Assembly: GCA_011089965.1 (NCBI GenBank)
Contig: JAANAU010000013.1
Location: forward strand, 1-64,000
Direction of reading: 5' to 3'
Source of the DNA: Magnetococcales bacterium
GTDB taxonomy: Bacteria > Pseudomonadota > Magnetococcia > Magnetococcales > Magnetaquicoccaceae
Length of the DNA stretch: 64,000 nt
In this document: positions 17,632-26,378 of the stretch, in pieces
Position numbering within the stretch: the stretch's first letter is position 1
Layout of the letters: each line of letters starts with the position of its first letter
Notes under the pieces: model-generated
Databases searched by the model: none
What the model was told of the DNA's origin: nothing
Seen by the model: the letters and a program-made list of their open reading frames with translations, nothing else
Translations under genes and position numbers: made by a program

Positions 17632-17991
17632 ATGGAAAACAAAGAAATCATTGAAAAAATGACAGAGATGAGCAGATTCGTGATCGAATCCATTGCAGAG
17701 ATGAGAAAGATCAACGAAAACATTATATCTCAACTTGCCGCCCAGCAGATCGAAGCTGTTGAAGAGTTCAATTCAACGACCACACGGCAACTCAACGAAC
17801 TGGCCACTGTCCAATCCCCCATGGAACTTCTGGGCACCCAGACCGAAATTGCTACCGAAGTGGCCAAGGATGTGAAGGAGCATGCCTTGCGCGTCATCCA
17901 CATCCTGACGGAAAGTCAAAATGAACTCCGCGAATTTGTGGACAAAAACATTCAGCAGTTCGTGGACAAGGCTTTGGCCTCGACTCGATAG
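17632..17991 (+). CDS. Phasin family protein
   Basis: A 119-residue all-helical protein without Cys or signal peptide. The segments KEIIEKMTEMSRFVIESIAE, AAQQIEAVEEFNSTTTRQLN and PMELLGTQTEIATEVAKDVK match the phasin_2 family, which coats polyhydroxyalkanoate granules. AAGGGG lies 9 nt ahead of the ATG at 17632. It is transcribed alone. A PhaR-like operator lies upstream (17566-17588), which supports a storage-granule role. No PHA synthase gene lies in this window. Confidence 0.85.
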   Translation: MENKEIIEKMTEMSRFVIESIAEMRKINENIISQLAAQQIEAVEEFNSTTTRQLNELATVQSPMELLGTQTEIATEVAKDVKEHALRVIHILTESQNELREFVDKNIQQFVDKALASTR

Positions 17992-18002
17992 ACGGAGGCA
18001 AT

Positions 18003-18032
18003 ATCCCCTCTGGTTTTCTCTCTGGAGGGGAT
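18003..18032 (+). terminator. Hairpin after phasin gene
   Basis: Arms ATCCCCTC (18003-18010) and GAGGGGAT (18025-18032) enclose a 14-nt loop, 12 bases past the phasin stop. There is no T run after it, so it may act as a weak terminator or mRNA-stabilising hairpin. Confidence 0.5.
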
Positions 18033-18094
18033 TGTCATGCACCACAGGGGATCGGGTGTTGGGGCTGGGATTGTGATGCTTGAACAAACCAGAA

Positions 18095-18185
18095 TGGCGG
18101 AGAGAGAGGGATTCGAACCCTCGATACCCTTTCGAGTATAACACCTTAGCAGGGTGCCGCCTTCAGCCGGCTCGGCCATCTCTCC
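18095..18185 (-). tRNA. tRNA-Ser (anticodon GCT)
   Basis: A 91-nt class II tRNA on the minus strand. It starts GGAGAGATGGCCGAG and ends CTCTCTCCG with CCA encoded. The anticodon loop CTGCTAA gives GCT. There is a long variable arm (TATACTCGAAAGGGTAT) and a T arm with GGTTCGAATCC. Confidence 0.96.
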
Positions 18186-18323
18186 GTTAGAGTGCTTCCG
18201 CGAGTATGGCTGGATCGGGTTCAGTTTGTCAACCATCATTGCTGCCCACCCCACAGAAAAAATTCAACACACCCCTTGACTGACCAACCAGACCTGTGTA
18301 TAAATGGCTCTGATAAGCAGCAA

Positions 18324-18400
<77 letters not shown>

Positions 18401-18424
18401 TTTTAATAAAATGATTCTTTCACG

Positions 18425-18455
18425 ACGACCGCCTGCCAGGCGGTCGTGTCATTTT
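18425..18455 (+). terminator. Terminator of tRNA-Ile
   Basis: A 9-bp GC-rich stem, ACGACCGCC with GGCGGTCGT (18425-18433 and 18439-18447), with a 5-nt loop is followed by GTCATTTT. It lies 24 nt past the tRNA. Confidence 0.65.
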
Positions 18456-18604
18456 GAAAGCCGGGTGCACCGCCTCTGCCGTGCATTCCAAACGTCGGCT
18501 CCCCTGCCCGCTCCCCCTTGAACCTCCCCCCCATTTGCTTCGATAATCAACAACAGCTCTCAGCCTGATTGACCACAAATCCCGCACCTCATTGGAGTCA
18601 CAGC

Positions 18605-19675
18605 ATGCCCGATCTGTTCAGCCCTTTGCGCCTTGGCCCCTTGACTGTTCCCAACCGCATCTTCATGGCACCATTGACCCGCTGCCGGGCCGATGAGGGC
18701 CATCTGGCCAGCCTGTTGATGGCCGAACATTACCAGCAACGCGCCACAGCCGGACTGCTGATTGCCGAAGCCACCATGGTGATGGAGGGCCATTCGGCAT
18801 TCTGGCACGAACCAGGCATCCACTCTTCGGCCCAGGTTGCAGCCTGGAAACGGGTGACAGAGGCTGTGCATGCGGCCCAAGGTCGCATCTTCTTGCAGCT
18901 CTGGCATGGTGGCCGCGCCTGCCACCCGGAATTGAACGGTGGAGCACAACCGGTGAGCGCCAGCCCGTTGGCCATTGCCAACGACACGGTCCACACGCCA
19001 AAAGGCAAGCTGCCGTATGTCGAACCACGCCCGCTGGCAGACAGCGAAATTCCTGCCATCATCGAAGGATTCAGAGTGGCTGCGGAAAACGCTCTGGCTG
19101 CCGGTTTTGACGGCGTGGAGATTCACGGTGCCAACGGCTATCTGTTGGATCAATTTCTGCGGGACGGCACCAACAAGCGCGTACCCCCTTATGGCGGCTC
19201 GCTGGAGAATCGGGCACGGCTGCTGCTGGAGGTGATCGAGGTCGTGACCCGTGTCTGGGGCGGCGAGCGGACCGGGGTGCGCATCTCCCCGCTCAACGGT
19301 TTCAACGACATGAGGGACAGCGATCCGATTGGTCTGGCGACCTGGCTGGCTGGCCGCCTCAACGCCTATGGATTGGCCTATCTGCATCTGATGCGGGGCG
19401 ATTTCCTGGGACAACAGAGCGGAGATATCATCACGCCGGTACGGGCCAATTTCCAGGGGGTGTTGGTGGGCAACATGGGATATGCACCGGATGAAGCGCA
19501 CCACGCCATCGAAACCGGTCTCCTGGATGCCGTGGCCTTTGGAACGGCCTTCCTGGCCAATCCAGACCTCCCGGCCCGCATTCGGGCCAAGGCACCGTTG
19601 ACCCCCCCGAATCCTGAGACCTTCTATTCACCCGGCCCTGAAGGGTACAATGATTACCCGGTCTGGCGCGATTGA
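18605..19675 (+). CDS. Old yellow enzyme-type alkene reductase (NADH:flavin oxidoreductase)
   Basis: A 356-residue TIM-barrel flavoprotein of the OYE/NemA family. LFSPLRLGPLTVPNRIFMAP opens the barrel and binds FMN. FLQLWHGGRACHP is characteristic, and GFDGVEIHGANGYLLDQFL contains the His/Asn pair that binds the oxygen of the substrate. The phosphate site is in VLVGNMGYAP and AVAFGTAFLANPDL. Members reduce activated C=C bonds of enals, enones, N-ethylmaleimide or nitro esters with NAD(P)H. GGAG lies 9 nt before the ATG. The response-regulator gene follows after 5 nt and may be co-transcribed. Confidence 0.92.
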   Translation: MPDLFSPLRLGPLTVPNRIFMAPLTRCRADEGHLASLLMAEHYQQRATAGLLIAEATMVMEGHSAFWHEPGIHSSAQVAAWKRVTEAVHAAQGRIFLQLWHGGRACHPELNGGAQPVSASPLAIANDTVHTPKGKLPYVEPRPLADSEIPAIIEGFRVAAENALAAGFDGVEIHGANGYLLDQFLRDGTNKRVPPYGGSLENRARLLLEVIEVVTRVWGGERTGVRISPLNGFNDMRDSDPIGLATWLAGRLNAYGLAYLHLMRGDFLGQQSGDIITPVRANFQGVLVGNMGYAPDEAHHAIETGLLDAVAFGTAFLANPDLPARIRAKAPLTPPNPETFYSPGPEGYNDYPVWRD

Positions 19676-19680
19676 AGTTC

Positions 19681-20811
19681 ATGAGTGGAACAGAAATGAC
19701 CACCGAAACGGAAAAATTCAAAATACTGCTGGTGGATGACGAACCGACCAATCTCAAGCTGCTGCGGGAGGTGTTGCGCCACGATTACGCCCTGGTCTTT
19801 GCCCGCAACGCCGAAGAGATGTTGCAGCATGCTGCCGAAGGCCCGGATCTGATCCTTCTGGATGTGATGATGCCGGCCATGGATGGCTACGAGGCGTGCG
19901 CCCGCCTCAAGGCCAACCCGGTCACGCGCGACATTCCCGTCATCTTTGTCACGGCGCGCGTGGAGATCGAAGACGAAGTCCGGGGGTTGGAGGTCGGGGC
20001 TGTCGATTACCTCACCAAACCGATTCAGGGAGCGATTGTGCGGGCGCGCGTGCGCAATCATCTCCAGTTGCGCCAGGCGCGCCGCATTATCGAACGTCAA
20101 AATGAGGAGTTGCGCACCGCCGCCCGATTGCGGGACGATGTGGAACAGATCGTGCGCCATGACCTGAAAGGACCGTTGAATGCCATCATCGGCATGCCCG
20201 GAGCCTTGATCGCCGACTGGAAACTGGATGAAGAGCGTGCCCACTCCCTGCAAATCATCGAAGATGCCGGTTTCCGCATGCTGGAGATGATCAATCGCTC
20301 TTTGGATCTCTACAAAATGGAACGGGGCAGCTATTCGGTCCAGGCCCAACCCGTGGATCTGTTGCTGGTATTGCGCCGCATCCACTCCGAGTTGCACCGC
20401 ATGATTCACACCAAACGGTTGCAACTGGAGATCCGGGTGACCGGAGAGCCGATTGTGGAAGGGGAGACCTTTCTGGTGTTGGGCGAGGAGTTGTTGTGTC
20501 ACTCCATGCTGTCGAATCTGTTGAAAAACGGGGTGGAGGCCTCACCACGCGGCTCCCGGTTGCAGGTGGAGCTGGACTCTTTGCCATCCGGCATGGCCCG
20601 CATCCGTGTTGGCAACCAGGGCAGCGTCCCGGAGACAATCCGCGACACTTTTTTCCACAAATATATCACCTCTGGCAAAAGCCAAGGGGTGGGATTGGGC
20701 ACCTATTCCGCATGGCTCATTGCCACCACCCTGGGTGGAGCCATTCGGTTGAATTGCAGCCAAGAGGGGGAAACCACCATTGAGATCGATCTCCCCCGTC
20801 CACCTCAGTGA
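19681..20811 (+). CDS. Receiver-histidine kinase fusion protein
   Basis: A 376-residue soluble protein. Residues ~15-135 are a CheY-like receiver (ILLVDDEPTN, phospho-acceptor Asp in LILLDVMMPAMDGYE, Lys in YLTKPI). A coiled coil (RRIIERQNEELRTAARLRDD) follows, then a HisKA-like helix with the phospho-acceptor His in IVRHDLKGPLNAIIG. The HATPase_c domain has LLKNGVEASPRG (N box) and a degenerate G1 region (RIRVGNQGSVPE) but a good GVGLGTY G2 motif. The order receiver-first marks it as a phosphorelay kinase controlled by another kinase. The ATG at 19696 is also possible (GGA seven bases ahead). It ends 7 nt inside a convergent gene. Confidence 0.88.
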   Translation: MSGTEMTTETEKFKILLVDDEPTNLKLLREVLRHDYALVFARNAEEMLQHAAEGPDLILLDVMMPAMDGYEACARLKANPVTRDIPVIFVTARVEIEDEVRGLEVGAVDYLTKPIQGAIVRARVRNHLQLRQARRIIERQNEELRTAARLRDDVEQIVRHDLKGPLNAIIGMPGALIADWKLDEERAHSLQIIEDAGFRMLEMINRSLDLYKMERGSYSVQAQPVDLLLVLRRIHSELHRMIHTKRLQLEIRVTGEPIVEGETFLVLGEELLCHSMLSNLLKNGVEASPRGSRLQVELDSLPSGMARIRVGNQGSVPETIRDTFFHKYITSGKSQGVGLGTYSAWLIATTLGGAIRLNCSQEGETTIEIDLPRPPQ

Positions 20812-21149
20812 ACCGCGTGCAGATCCCGCGTCTGGGCCACACCGGCAGAATAACCCCACTTCTCTTTCATCTCATAGGCGGTTTCGATAATCTCATCTTC
20901 CGGGATATTCAAATAGTTGGAGATCACACTGGTCCGCCAATAGGGTTCACCGTGATCATCATAGCCGGTGGGGGCCGGATGGGGTCCGAAGATCTCCTCC
21001 ATGGCCTGACGCATGGCCTGCCGGACTTGCGGCTCTTTGCTCATGGCCAGATACTCCCAGGCATCGTCGAATGCCGGGTGTTGCGGGCCGATCTCCACAA
21101 TGGAGAGGGCCTGATTGATCCAGGATTCCATAGGGGTTGCAGATATCAT
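20805..21149 (-). CDS. Conserved small protein of unknown function
   Basis: A 114-residue acidic soluble protein, with no signal peptide, no Cys and no recognised domain. It contains GYDDHGEPYWRTSVISNYLN followed by IPEDEIIETAYEMKEKWG, which looks like a folded helical domain. The start could be at 21149, 21167 or 21131. Its 3' end overlaps the convergent kinase gene by 7 nt. I do not know a function. Confidence 0.6.
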   Translation of the reverse strand: MISATPMESWINQALSIVEIGPQHPAFDDAWEYLAMSKEPQVRQAMRQAMEEIFGPHPAPTGYDDHGEPYWRTSVISNYLNIPEDEIIETAYEMKEKWGYSAGVAQTRDLHAVH

Positions 21150-21436
21150 CGAATGGGTCACTCCCAAGCGTCAACCGTGAAACCATACGCGCAGGATGCG
21201 CGACTGCCTACACAAAGCACTGTGCATTAATGCAACTTCCATGCCGCACAAAAGATACCCATCGCTCTCCTCAACCAGCCCCCACCGCATCCGGTACGGC
21301 AAAAAATGCCCGACTCCTGGCCGGACTCAAGGCCAAAATTGCCGGATCCATACACTTGACCGCCATCCACTCTTGCCGGAAGATACCCCATCATCCACAA
21401 ACCAATAACCACAGACCTCCAGGAGGCAGACAAAGC

Positions 21437-22303
21437 GTGCTGAAATTTCTGAAACGGTGGTTGGGGGGGGGAAAGAGGGAGAACTGGGATGAAGATGATG
21501 AAAATGAAGATGAAGATGAAGAAGATGAAACCCTTCCAGCCATCGACGCACCGCCTGTGGCACGATTTCATCCCCAGATCCCCGCGCACACCCGCGTCTA
21601 TGTCATCGGAGACATCCATGGCCGTGCCGACCTGTTGCGCCAACTGCACGATCTGATCCGCGCAGACTGGTCAGAGCTGCCCACCGAATGGCGCAAGGTG
21701 GTGGTCTACCTGGGAGATTACATCGACCGGGGGGAAGAGAGCAAACAGGTGATCGATCTGTTGCTGGATGACCCCCTGCCCGACTGCGAACGCATCTTTC
21801 TCAAAGGCAACCACGAAGCCGAGTTGCAGGACTTTCTGGTCAACCCGACCGGAGGCCATCTGTGGACCCAATTCGGAGGCATGGCCACAGCCCTGAGCTA
21901 TCAGGTGCATGTCCCCCCGATGATCTCTGCCGAAGAACGAATGCGCACATTGCGCGATCAACTCCTGGAAGCCATGCCCACATCACACCAGGCATTCTTC
22001 TCTTCCTTGCGTTTCCGGTATGAACTGGGAGACTACTACTTTGTCCATGCCGGAGTGCGTCCCGGCATCCCGTTCAATCGGCAAAGACCGCCGGATCTGT
22101 TATGGATCCGGGAACCGTTCCTGCTGCACGACACGCCCATGGAGAAAATGGTCGTGCATGGCCATACAGTGATGGAGTCCCCGGTCCAGGCCCCCCATCG
22201 CATCGGCATCGATACCGGTGCCTGGTATTCGGGACGATTGACCTGCCTGATCCTGGAAGGGGGTGACCAACGGTTCCTGATGACCGGTCCAACCCCCAGA
22301 TAA
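21437..22303 (+). CDS. PPP-family serine/threonine protein phosphatase
   Basis: A 288-residue calcineurin-like phosphoesterase. The metal and catalytic motifs are all present: VIGDIHGRADLL, YLGDYIDRGEESK, FLKGNHEAEL, VHAG and VVHGHTV. This set matches bacterial PPP phosphatases (PrpA/ApaH-like) that act on phosphoproteins or dinucleoside polyphosphates. Residues ~18-33 are a run of Asp, Glu and Asn, and a basic amphipathic segment (LKFLKRWLGGGKR) precedes them, so the N-terminus may touch the membrane. The GTG at 21437 is preferred because AGGAGG lies 10 nt ahead. It is the first gene of the FimV/actin-like run and is separated from it by 81 nt. Confidence 0.88.
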   Translation: MLKFLKRWLGGGKRENWDEDDENEDEDEEDETLPAIDAPPVARFHPQIPAHTRVYVIGDIHGRADLLRQLHDLIRADWSELPTEWRKVVVYLGDYIDRGEESKQVIDLLLDDPLPDCERIFLKGNHEAELQDFLVNPTGGHLWTQFGGMATALSYQVHVPPMISAEERMRTLRDQLLEAMPTSHQAFFSSLRFRYELGDYYFVHAGVRPGIPFNRQRPPDLLWIREPFLLHDTPMEKMVVHGHTVMESPVQAPHRIGIDTGAWYSGRLTCLILEGGDQRFLMTGPTPR

Positions 22304-22384
22304 TCGAATGGAACTTGTCGTCACGCGCATGCAAGGGTATGCTGTCACTCATCTTTGGCATGGGGCCATGCGTTTTCCACTGTC

Positions 22385-23968
22385 ATGAAGGACAACACCG
22401 TGAACAAACGCCCGATTTGGATTGCCCTGCTCTTGGGGTGGGCATGGGGTCACCCTGGAGATCTGGCTGCCTTTGGCGTCGGAGAGGTGACGATACTCAC
22501 GACCACACCCAAAAAATTTCGGGCCGAAATCCCCGTGCGTCTGAGCGAAGGCGAAACCCTCAAACAGGTCCAGATCGGCTCTGCCACCGATTACCTGGCC
22601 ATGGGAGTCACCCGCACCAGGGCACACGACGGCCTGACCGCCAGGTTGGTGGAAAAAGATGGCGAAACCCGTATCCTGATCAGCTCCAACTCCCCGGAGG
22701 CTGCCAAAGGCTTTGATCTGATTCTGCGGGTCACCTCCTCCAAACACACCAACTTCCCGGTATTCAAAATCCCGGCCCTTGCCAAAACCGAACCTGCCAC
22801 GGAACAAAAAGTCATCAAACAGGTGGCAGAAAATGTCACCCTGCCAGCGGCCATCACCACTGCCTCACCGGATGACAAGGCGGCTGCGGATGCCAATGCC
22901 AACCTGAAGAGCGCCCAGAAACTCGCAACCGCCACCCCGACAACCAAACCATCCGGCGCCATCACCCCCGGAATGCGCCAATACGGACCGGTCCGCGCCG
23001 GCGATACCCTGACATCGATTGCACGGGGATTGCTCGTCAAAGGAATGACGCTGCATCAACTCATGGCAGCGATCTACGAACGCAACCCGGAACATTTCCT
23101 CTCCGGCAACATGAACAATCTGATCTCCGGCGGCACCTTGAAAATCCCGGCCACCGAAGAGATCAAGGCCATTCCGGACCGTCAGGCGCGCGTTTTGTGC
23201 ATGGCCCACTTCAAAGCCTGGGAACAGATGCAGGCCGGACAGAACGTCCCCTTGCCGCCACAAAATGTGCTGCTGGCTGCTGAAGAGGCGGCCAAACACC
23301 CCCAGACAGCAACAACCGAAACGCCTCCAACCAAACCACCGGTCGAGGAGCAGCCTGCTCTGCAATCCCAACTGCAAAGCGCAGCCCCACCCGGTGCCAG
23401 CAACCTGGAAAATGTCCTGGTGCGCTTGCAGAGCCAACTCGGCGAGTTGACCGAAGTGATCAAAAATGGTCAAACCCAACAGGTCAAACTGGAGTCCCGC
23501 GTCTCAGCCCTGGAGCTGGCAAAGGCGGATAACGAGGCATTGGCAAAACGGGTGGCCCATCTGGAACAGGTGGTCAACCAAACGACCACACTACGAACAG
23601 CGGATGGATCCGCCCCGATCCCCATCGAAAGCCGCACCATTGCCTTCAGTTGGTTCGGGGTGTTGTTTGCCGGTCTGGGCGCACTCTTTGCCGGTTGGCT
23701 GGTGTGGACCGGACGACGCTGGAATCGTCAGGCACAACAGGATGGTTTGCGCAAACTGCTGACCGTGACCGCCAAGGAGTATCCGGAGGTCGCCAAAGAG
23801 ATCCTGCGCGAGATGGATCCTGGTCCCACCCCCTTCATCCCATCGATTCTTGCCGGCAAACTGGATGGCGTACCGCCACCGGCGGGCAAAAAACTGGTCC
23901 ATGGCAACGTCTTGCACAGCGTCCAACGGCTGAACGCCCTGGAAGCGGATCGGGGAGAGTCGAAATGA
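22385..23968 (+). CDS. FimV/HubP-like membrane protein
   Basis: A 527-residue protein. The N-terminus is hydrophobic (RPIWIALLLGWAWG) and probably a signal peptide, so the body is periplasmic. Around residues 198-255, YGPVRAGDTLTSIARGLLVK, MTLHQLMAAIYERNPEHFL and NNLISGGTLKIP match the FimV core region, a LysM-like peptidoglycan-binding module. An Ala/Pro/Thr-rich linker and a coiled coil (VRLQSQLGELTEVI ... VAHLEQVV) lead to one membrane helix near residue 420 (FGVLFAGLGALFAGWLVW) and a cytoplasmic tail. FimV/HubP proteins are polar hubs for pili, flagella and chromosome origins. A GTG at 22400 has a better ribosome site (GAAGGA, 8 nt). The stop overlaps the next start by ATGA. Confidence 0.8.
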   Translation: MKDNTVNKRPIWIALLLGWAWGHPGDLAAFGVGEVTILTTTPKKFRAEIPVRLSEGETLKQVQIGSATDYLAMGVTRTRAHDGLTARLVEKDGETRILISSNSPEAAKGFDLILRVTSSKHTNFPVFKIPALAKTEPATEQKVIKQVAENVTLPAAITTASPDDKAAADANANLKSAQKLATATPTTKPSGAITPGMRQYGPVRAGDTLTSIARGLLVKGMTLHQLMAAIYERNPEHFLSGNMNNLISGGTLKIPATEEIKAIPDRQARVLCMAHFKAWEQMQAGQNVPLPPQNVLLAAEEAAKHPQTATTETPPTKPPVEEQPALQSQLQSAAPPGASNLENVLVRLQSQLGELTEVIKNGQTQQVKLESRVSALELAKADNEALAKRVAHLEQVVNQTTTLRTADGSAPIPIESRTIAFSWFGVLFAGLGALFAGWLVWTGRRWNRQAQQDGLRKLLTVTAKEYPEVAKEILREMDPGPTPFIPSILAGKLDGVPPPAGKKLVHGNVLHSVQRLNALEADRGESK

Positions 23969-24408
23969 TCAAATGGTTGCGCGGATTGCTGGTGGGTTTG
24001 GGATTGGGATTTGCCCTGTTTTACGCCAGCGGTCAGGCGAGCGAGGTCTATCATGGGGCATTGGCCTTGATGGTGTTGGCAGGCGTCCTGATCCCTCTGG
24101 AACAGCAGGATCGCCGCCTGGACCGATTGTACACCATGATGAAGGAGATCGACCAACAGATGAAAAGGCTGGATCAACAGCTGACATCCCTTCAGACCCG
24201 CCTCGAAACTCCGGTGGAAGAGGAAGACGAGGAAGACGAGGAACCGGTCCCGCGCTTTGAAATCCGCGAAGACCCCCGTTTCCTTCCCGCCGTACAGCCG
24301 GGCATCAATGAAGGACGCCCCGGCATGGCCCATGAACGCCGTACCGTGGAACGCAGCGTGGAGGATCTGGCCCGCAAGCTGGCATCCATGCAGCGTGGCG
24401 ACGGCTGA
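23965..24408 (+). CDS. Membrane-anchored coiled-coil protein
   Basis: A 147-residue protein with two close hydrophobic segments (LRGLLVGLGLGFALFYA and ALALMVLAGVLIPL) followed by a coiled coil (RLDRLYTMMKEIDQQMKRLD ... LTSLQTRLE). An acidic hinge (EEEDEEDEE) and a basic helical end (RTVERSVEDLARKLASMQR) follow. No named family. Its ATG lies inside the stop of the FimV-like gene (ATGA), so the two are almost certainly co-translated and likely interact. The actin-like gene follows after 79 nt. It may be a membrane tether for that filament (inference). Confidence 0.75.
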   Translation: MIKWLRGLLVGLGLGFALFYASGQASEVYHGALALMVLAGVLIPLEQQDRRLDRLYTMMKEIDQQMKRLDQQLTSLQTRLETPVEEEDEEDEEPVPRFEIREDPRFLPAVQPGINEGRPGMAHERRTVERSVEDLARKLASMQRGDG

Positions 24409-24487
24409 CCGTTGACATACCTGTACATTTGGCCTAATTCTCATGCCTGTTCAATTCCATAAAACCCATCAACAGGATAACCGGCTC

Positions 24488-25576
24488 ATGAGCACCTCTC
24501 CCGAAGATCCGGCACCCGCCGTGGTTCCAGCCGCACCTGCTGTCCCACCTGTGGTTCGCCCCGCTGCCACCCCACTCCACACCTTGAATCTGGGCCTGGA
24601 TGTGGGCACCATGAATCTGGTGTGCGCGCGGGCCAATGCCTCGGGCCGCATCGAAATCGCCAATCTGCGCAATGTCTTTCTGACCGTGGATGATGTCAAC
24701 ATCGAAGGGATGGATCTCTCCAAAATCAGCCATGCCCGCATCGATGACAGCACCTTCATCCTGTCACATGACGCTTATAACTTTGCCAACATCTTCGGAC
24801 ATCGCCTCAGCCGCTCCATGCAAAAGGGGATGATCAGCCCGGAAGATATCAATGCCACGGACATCCTGGCCGTGATGATCCGGGAGCTGTTGTCCATCGA
24901 ACCCGGCTCCAAACCCGGCAAATGCGTCTATTCGGTTCCCGGGGATCCGGTCAACTCCAAATCCAATGTCCTGTACCATCGCAACATCCTGGGACGAATC
25001 ATCGAAGAGATCGGCTTTGAACCCGAAGCCCTCAACGAAGCAACCGCCATCATCTATGCCGAATGTGCCGATTCCGACTTTTCCGGCATCAGCATCTCGT
25101 TTGGTGCGGGCCTGACCAATATCGCCGTGGTCTACAAGTCGATTCCGGTACTGGAGTTCGCCCTGGGGCGCGGTGGCGACTGGATCGATGACAATGTGGC
25201 CATGGCCCTGGGCACCATTCCCAACCGCGTGGTGGCCATCAAGGAGAAGGATTTCCATCTGGATCGCTTTGATCTGGGCCGCAAAAAAGAGCGCAAGGTG
25301 CGCGAGGCCCTGGGATTCTACTACAAGAATCTCATTCAGTACGTGGTCAAAAGCTGTCATCAGGAGTTGAGCCGTCGCGACCTGGATCTGGGCTTCCCGA
25401 ATCGCATTCCCTTGATCATCTCGGGCGGCACATCGTTGGCTGGCGGATTTCTGGACGACATCCGCACCCAGGTGGAAGAGAGTACCTGGCCTCTGGAGCT
25501 GTCCGAGGTGCGGTATGCCAGCGATCCGTTGAGCTGTGTGGCCCAGGGGTGTCTGATCAAATCCCTGAAACAGTAG
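24488..25576 (+). CDS. Divergent actin-like ATPase
   Basis: A 362-residue protein of the actin/Hsp70/MreB ATPase superfamily. After a Pro/Ala-rich N-terminus of about 30 residues come the phosphate-1 loop (NLGLDVGTMNLV, residues 34-45), a central CVYSVPGDPVN strand, a phosphate-2 loop (ISFGAGLTNIAVV, about 203-215) and an adenosine loop (LIISGGTSLAGG, about 309-320). In the phosphate-2 loop the usual Asp is Ser204. It is not a close match to MreB, ParM, FtsA or the magnetosome protein MamK, as far as I can judge by eye. The start at 24488 has AGGA ten bases ahead. Neighbours suggest a membrane-linked cytoskeletal job. Confidence 0.8.
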   Translation: MSTSPEDPAPAVVPAAPAVPPVVRPAATPLHTLNLGLDVGTMNLVCARANASGRIEIANLRNVFLTVDDVNIEGMDLSKISHARIDDSTFILSHDAYNFANIFGHRLSRSMQKGMISPEDINATDILAVMIRELLSIEPGSKPGKCVYSVPGDPVNSKSNVLYHRNILGRIIEEIGFEPEALNEATAIIYAECADSDFSGISISFGAGLTNIAVVYKSIPVLEFALGRGGDWIDDNVAMALGTIPNRVVAIKEKDFHLDRFDLGRKKERKVREALGFYYKNLIQYVVKSCHQELSRRDLDLGFPNRIPLIISGGTSLAGGFLDDIRTQVEESTWPLELSEVRYASDPLSCVAQGCLIKSLKQ

Positions 25577-25586
25577 TGAACCGATC

Positions 25587-26378
25587 CTGATCTCCTTTAT
25601 TCGCACATTCAAACGCCGCCGCATACTCCAGGCCATCTCTCCGGATCACCAGAGATGGTCGGAGATGCTGGCACAGAACGCCCTGTTCACCGGACTCTCC
25701 CCCTCCGAACAGTGGCGGCTGCGTCAACTGGCCGAGATCTTTCTTTATGAGAAGAACATCGACCTGGTGGGCGGATTGGATCTCAAGCACCACCAGCGAT
25801 TGCTGTTGGCTGCCGTGGCCTGCCTGCCGATTCTGGAGCTGGGACCGGATGCCTACGACAATTGGCAAACCCTGATCGTCTATCCCAGGAAATTCATTCC
25901 CGGTCAATCCGAGGTGGACGCCATGGGTGTGGTCCATCCCCCCACACCCAGAATCGGCGAAGCGTGGCCCGATGGTCCGGTCATCCTCTCCTGGAAGGAT
26001 GTCGAACGCGATCTGCTTGGGGATTGGGACTACCCCATGAATGTGGTGATCCATGAGATGTGTCACCAGCTCGATGTGCGCAACGGCGGGTTTGATGGCA
26101 TGCCCAGCCTGCCGCACGATCTGGATCCACGGGTGTGGGTGCGGCAGTTTACGACGACCTTCAAGGCATTACGCCAAAGTGTGGCCCGGGGTCAACCTCT
26201 GCCACTCGATCCATACGCCCTGGAATCACCCGCCGAATTTTTTGCCGTGGTCGGAGAGACTTTTTTTGTGGCTCCAGATCTCCTGATCCAGCTCTGTCCG
26301 GAGATCTATCCCCTCTTGCAGACCTATTTTCGACAGGATCCGTATCAACGAATCAAACAAGGGAGTGGATATCAATGA
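25587..26378 (+). CDS. mtfA: MtfA-type zinc peptidase, probably non-ATG start
   Basis: The metallopeptidase core is clear: NVVIHEMCHQLD (HExxH) and a downstream YALESPAEFFAVVGETFF with the third zinc ligand Glu. IVYPRKFIPGQ and PVILSWKDVERD are further MtfA motifs. E. coli MtfA cleaves peptides and binds the repressor Mlc. The first ATG (25665) would cut off a conserved N-terminal helix. The frame stays open back to 25569, and the upstream residues (ISFIRTFKRRRILQAISPDH) look like the family N-terminus. CTG at 25587 or ATT at 25599 are the only candidates, so a rare start codon, or a sequence error, must be considered. It overlaps cysM by ATGA. Confidence 0.82.
   Translation: MISFIRTFKRRRILQAISPDHQRWSEMLAQNALFTGLSPSEQWRLRQLAEIFLYEKNIDLVGGLDLKHHQRLLLAAVACLPILELGPDAYDNWQTLIVYPRKFIPGQSEVDAMGVVHPPTPRIGEAWPDGPVILSWKDVERDLLGDWDYPMNVVIHEMCHQLDVRNGGFDGMPSLPHDLDPRVWVRQFTTTFKALRQSVARGQPLPLDPYALESPAEFFAVVGETFFVAPDLLIQLCPEIYPLLQTYFRQDPYQRIKQGSGYQ

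Noticed and set aside
24488-25576. Magnetosome filament protein MamK
   Set aside because: Actin-like, but the motifs differ and no mam genes are nearby; MamK assignment is not supported.
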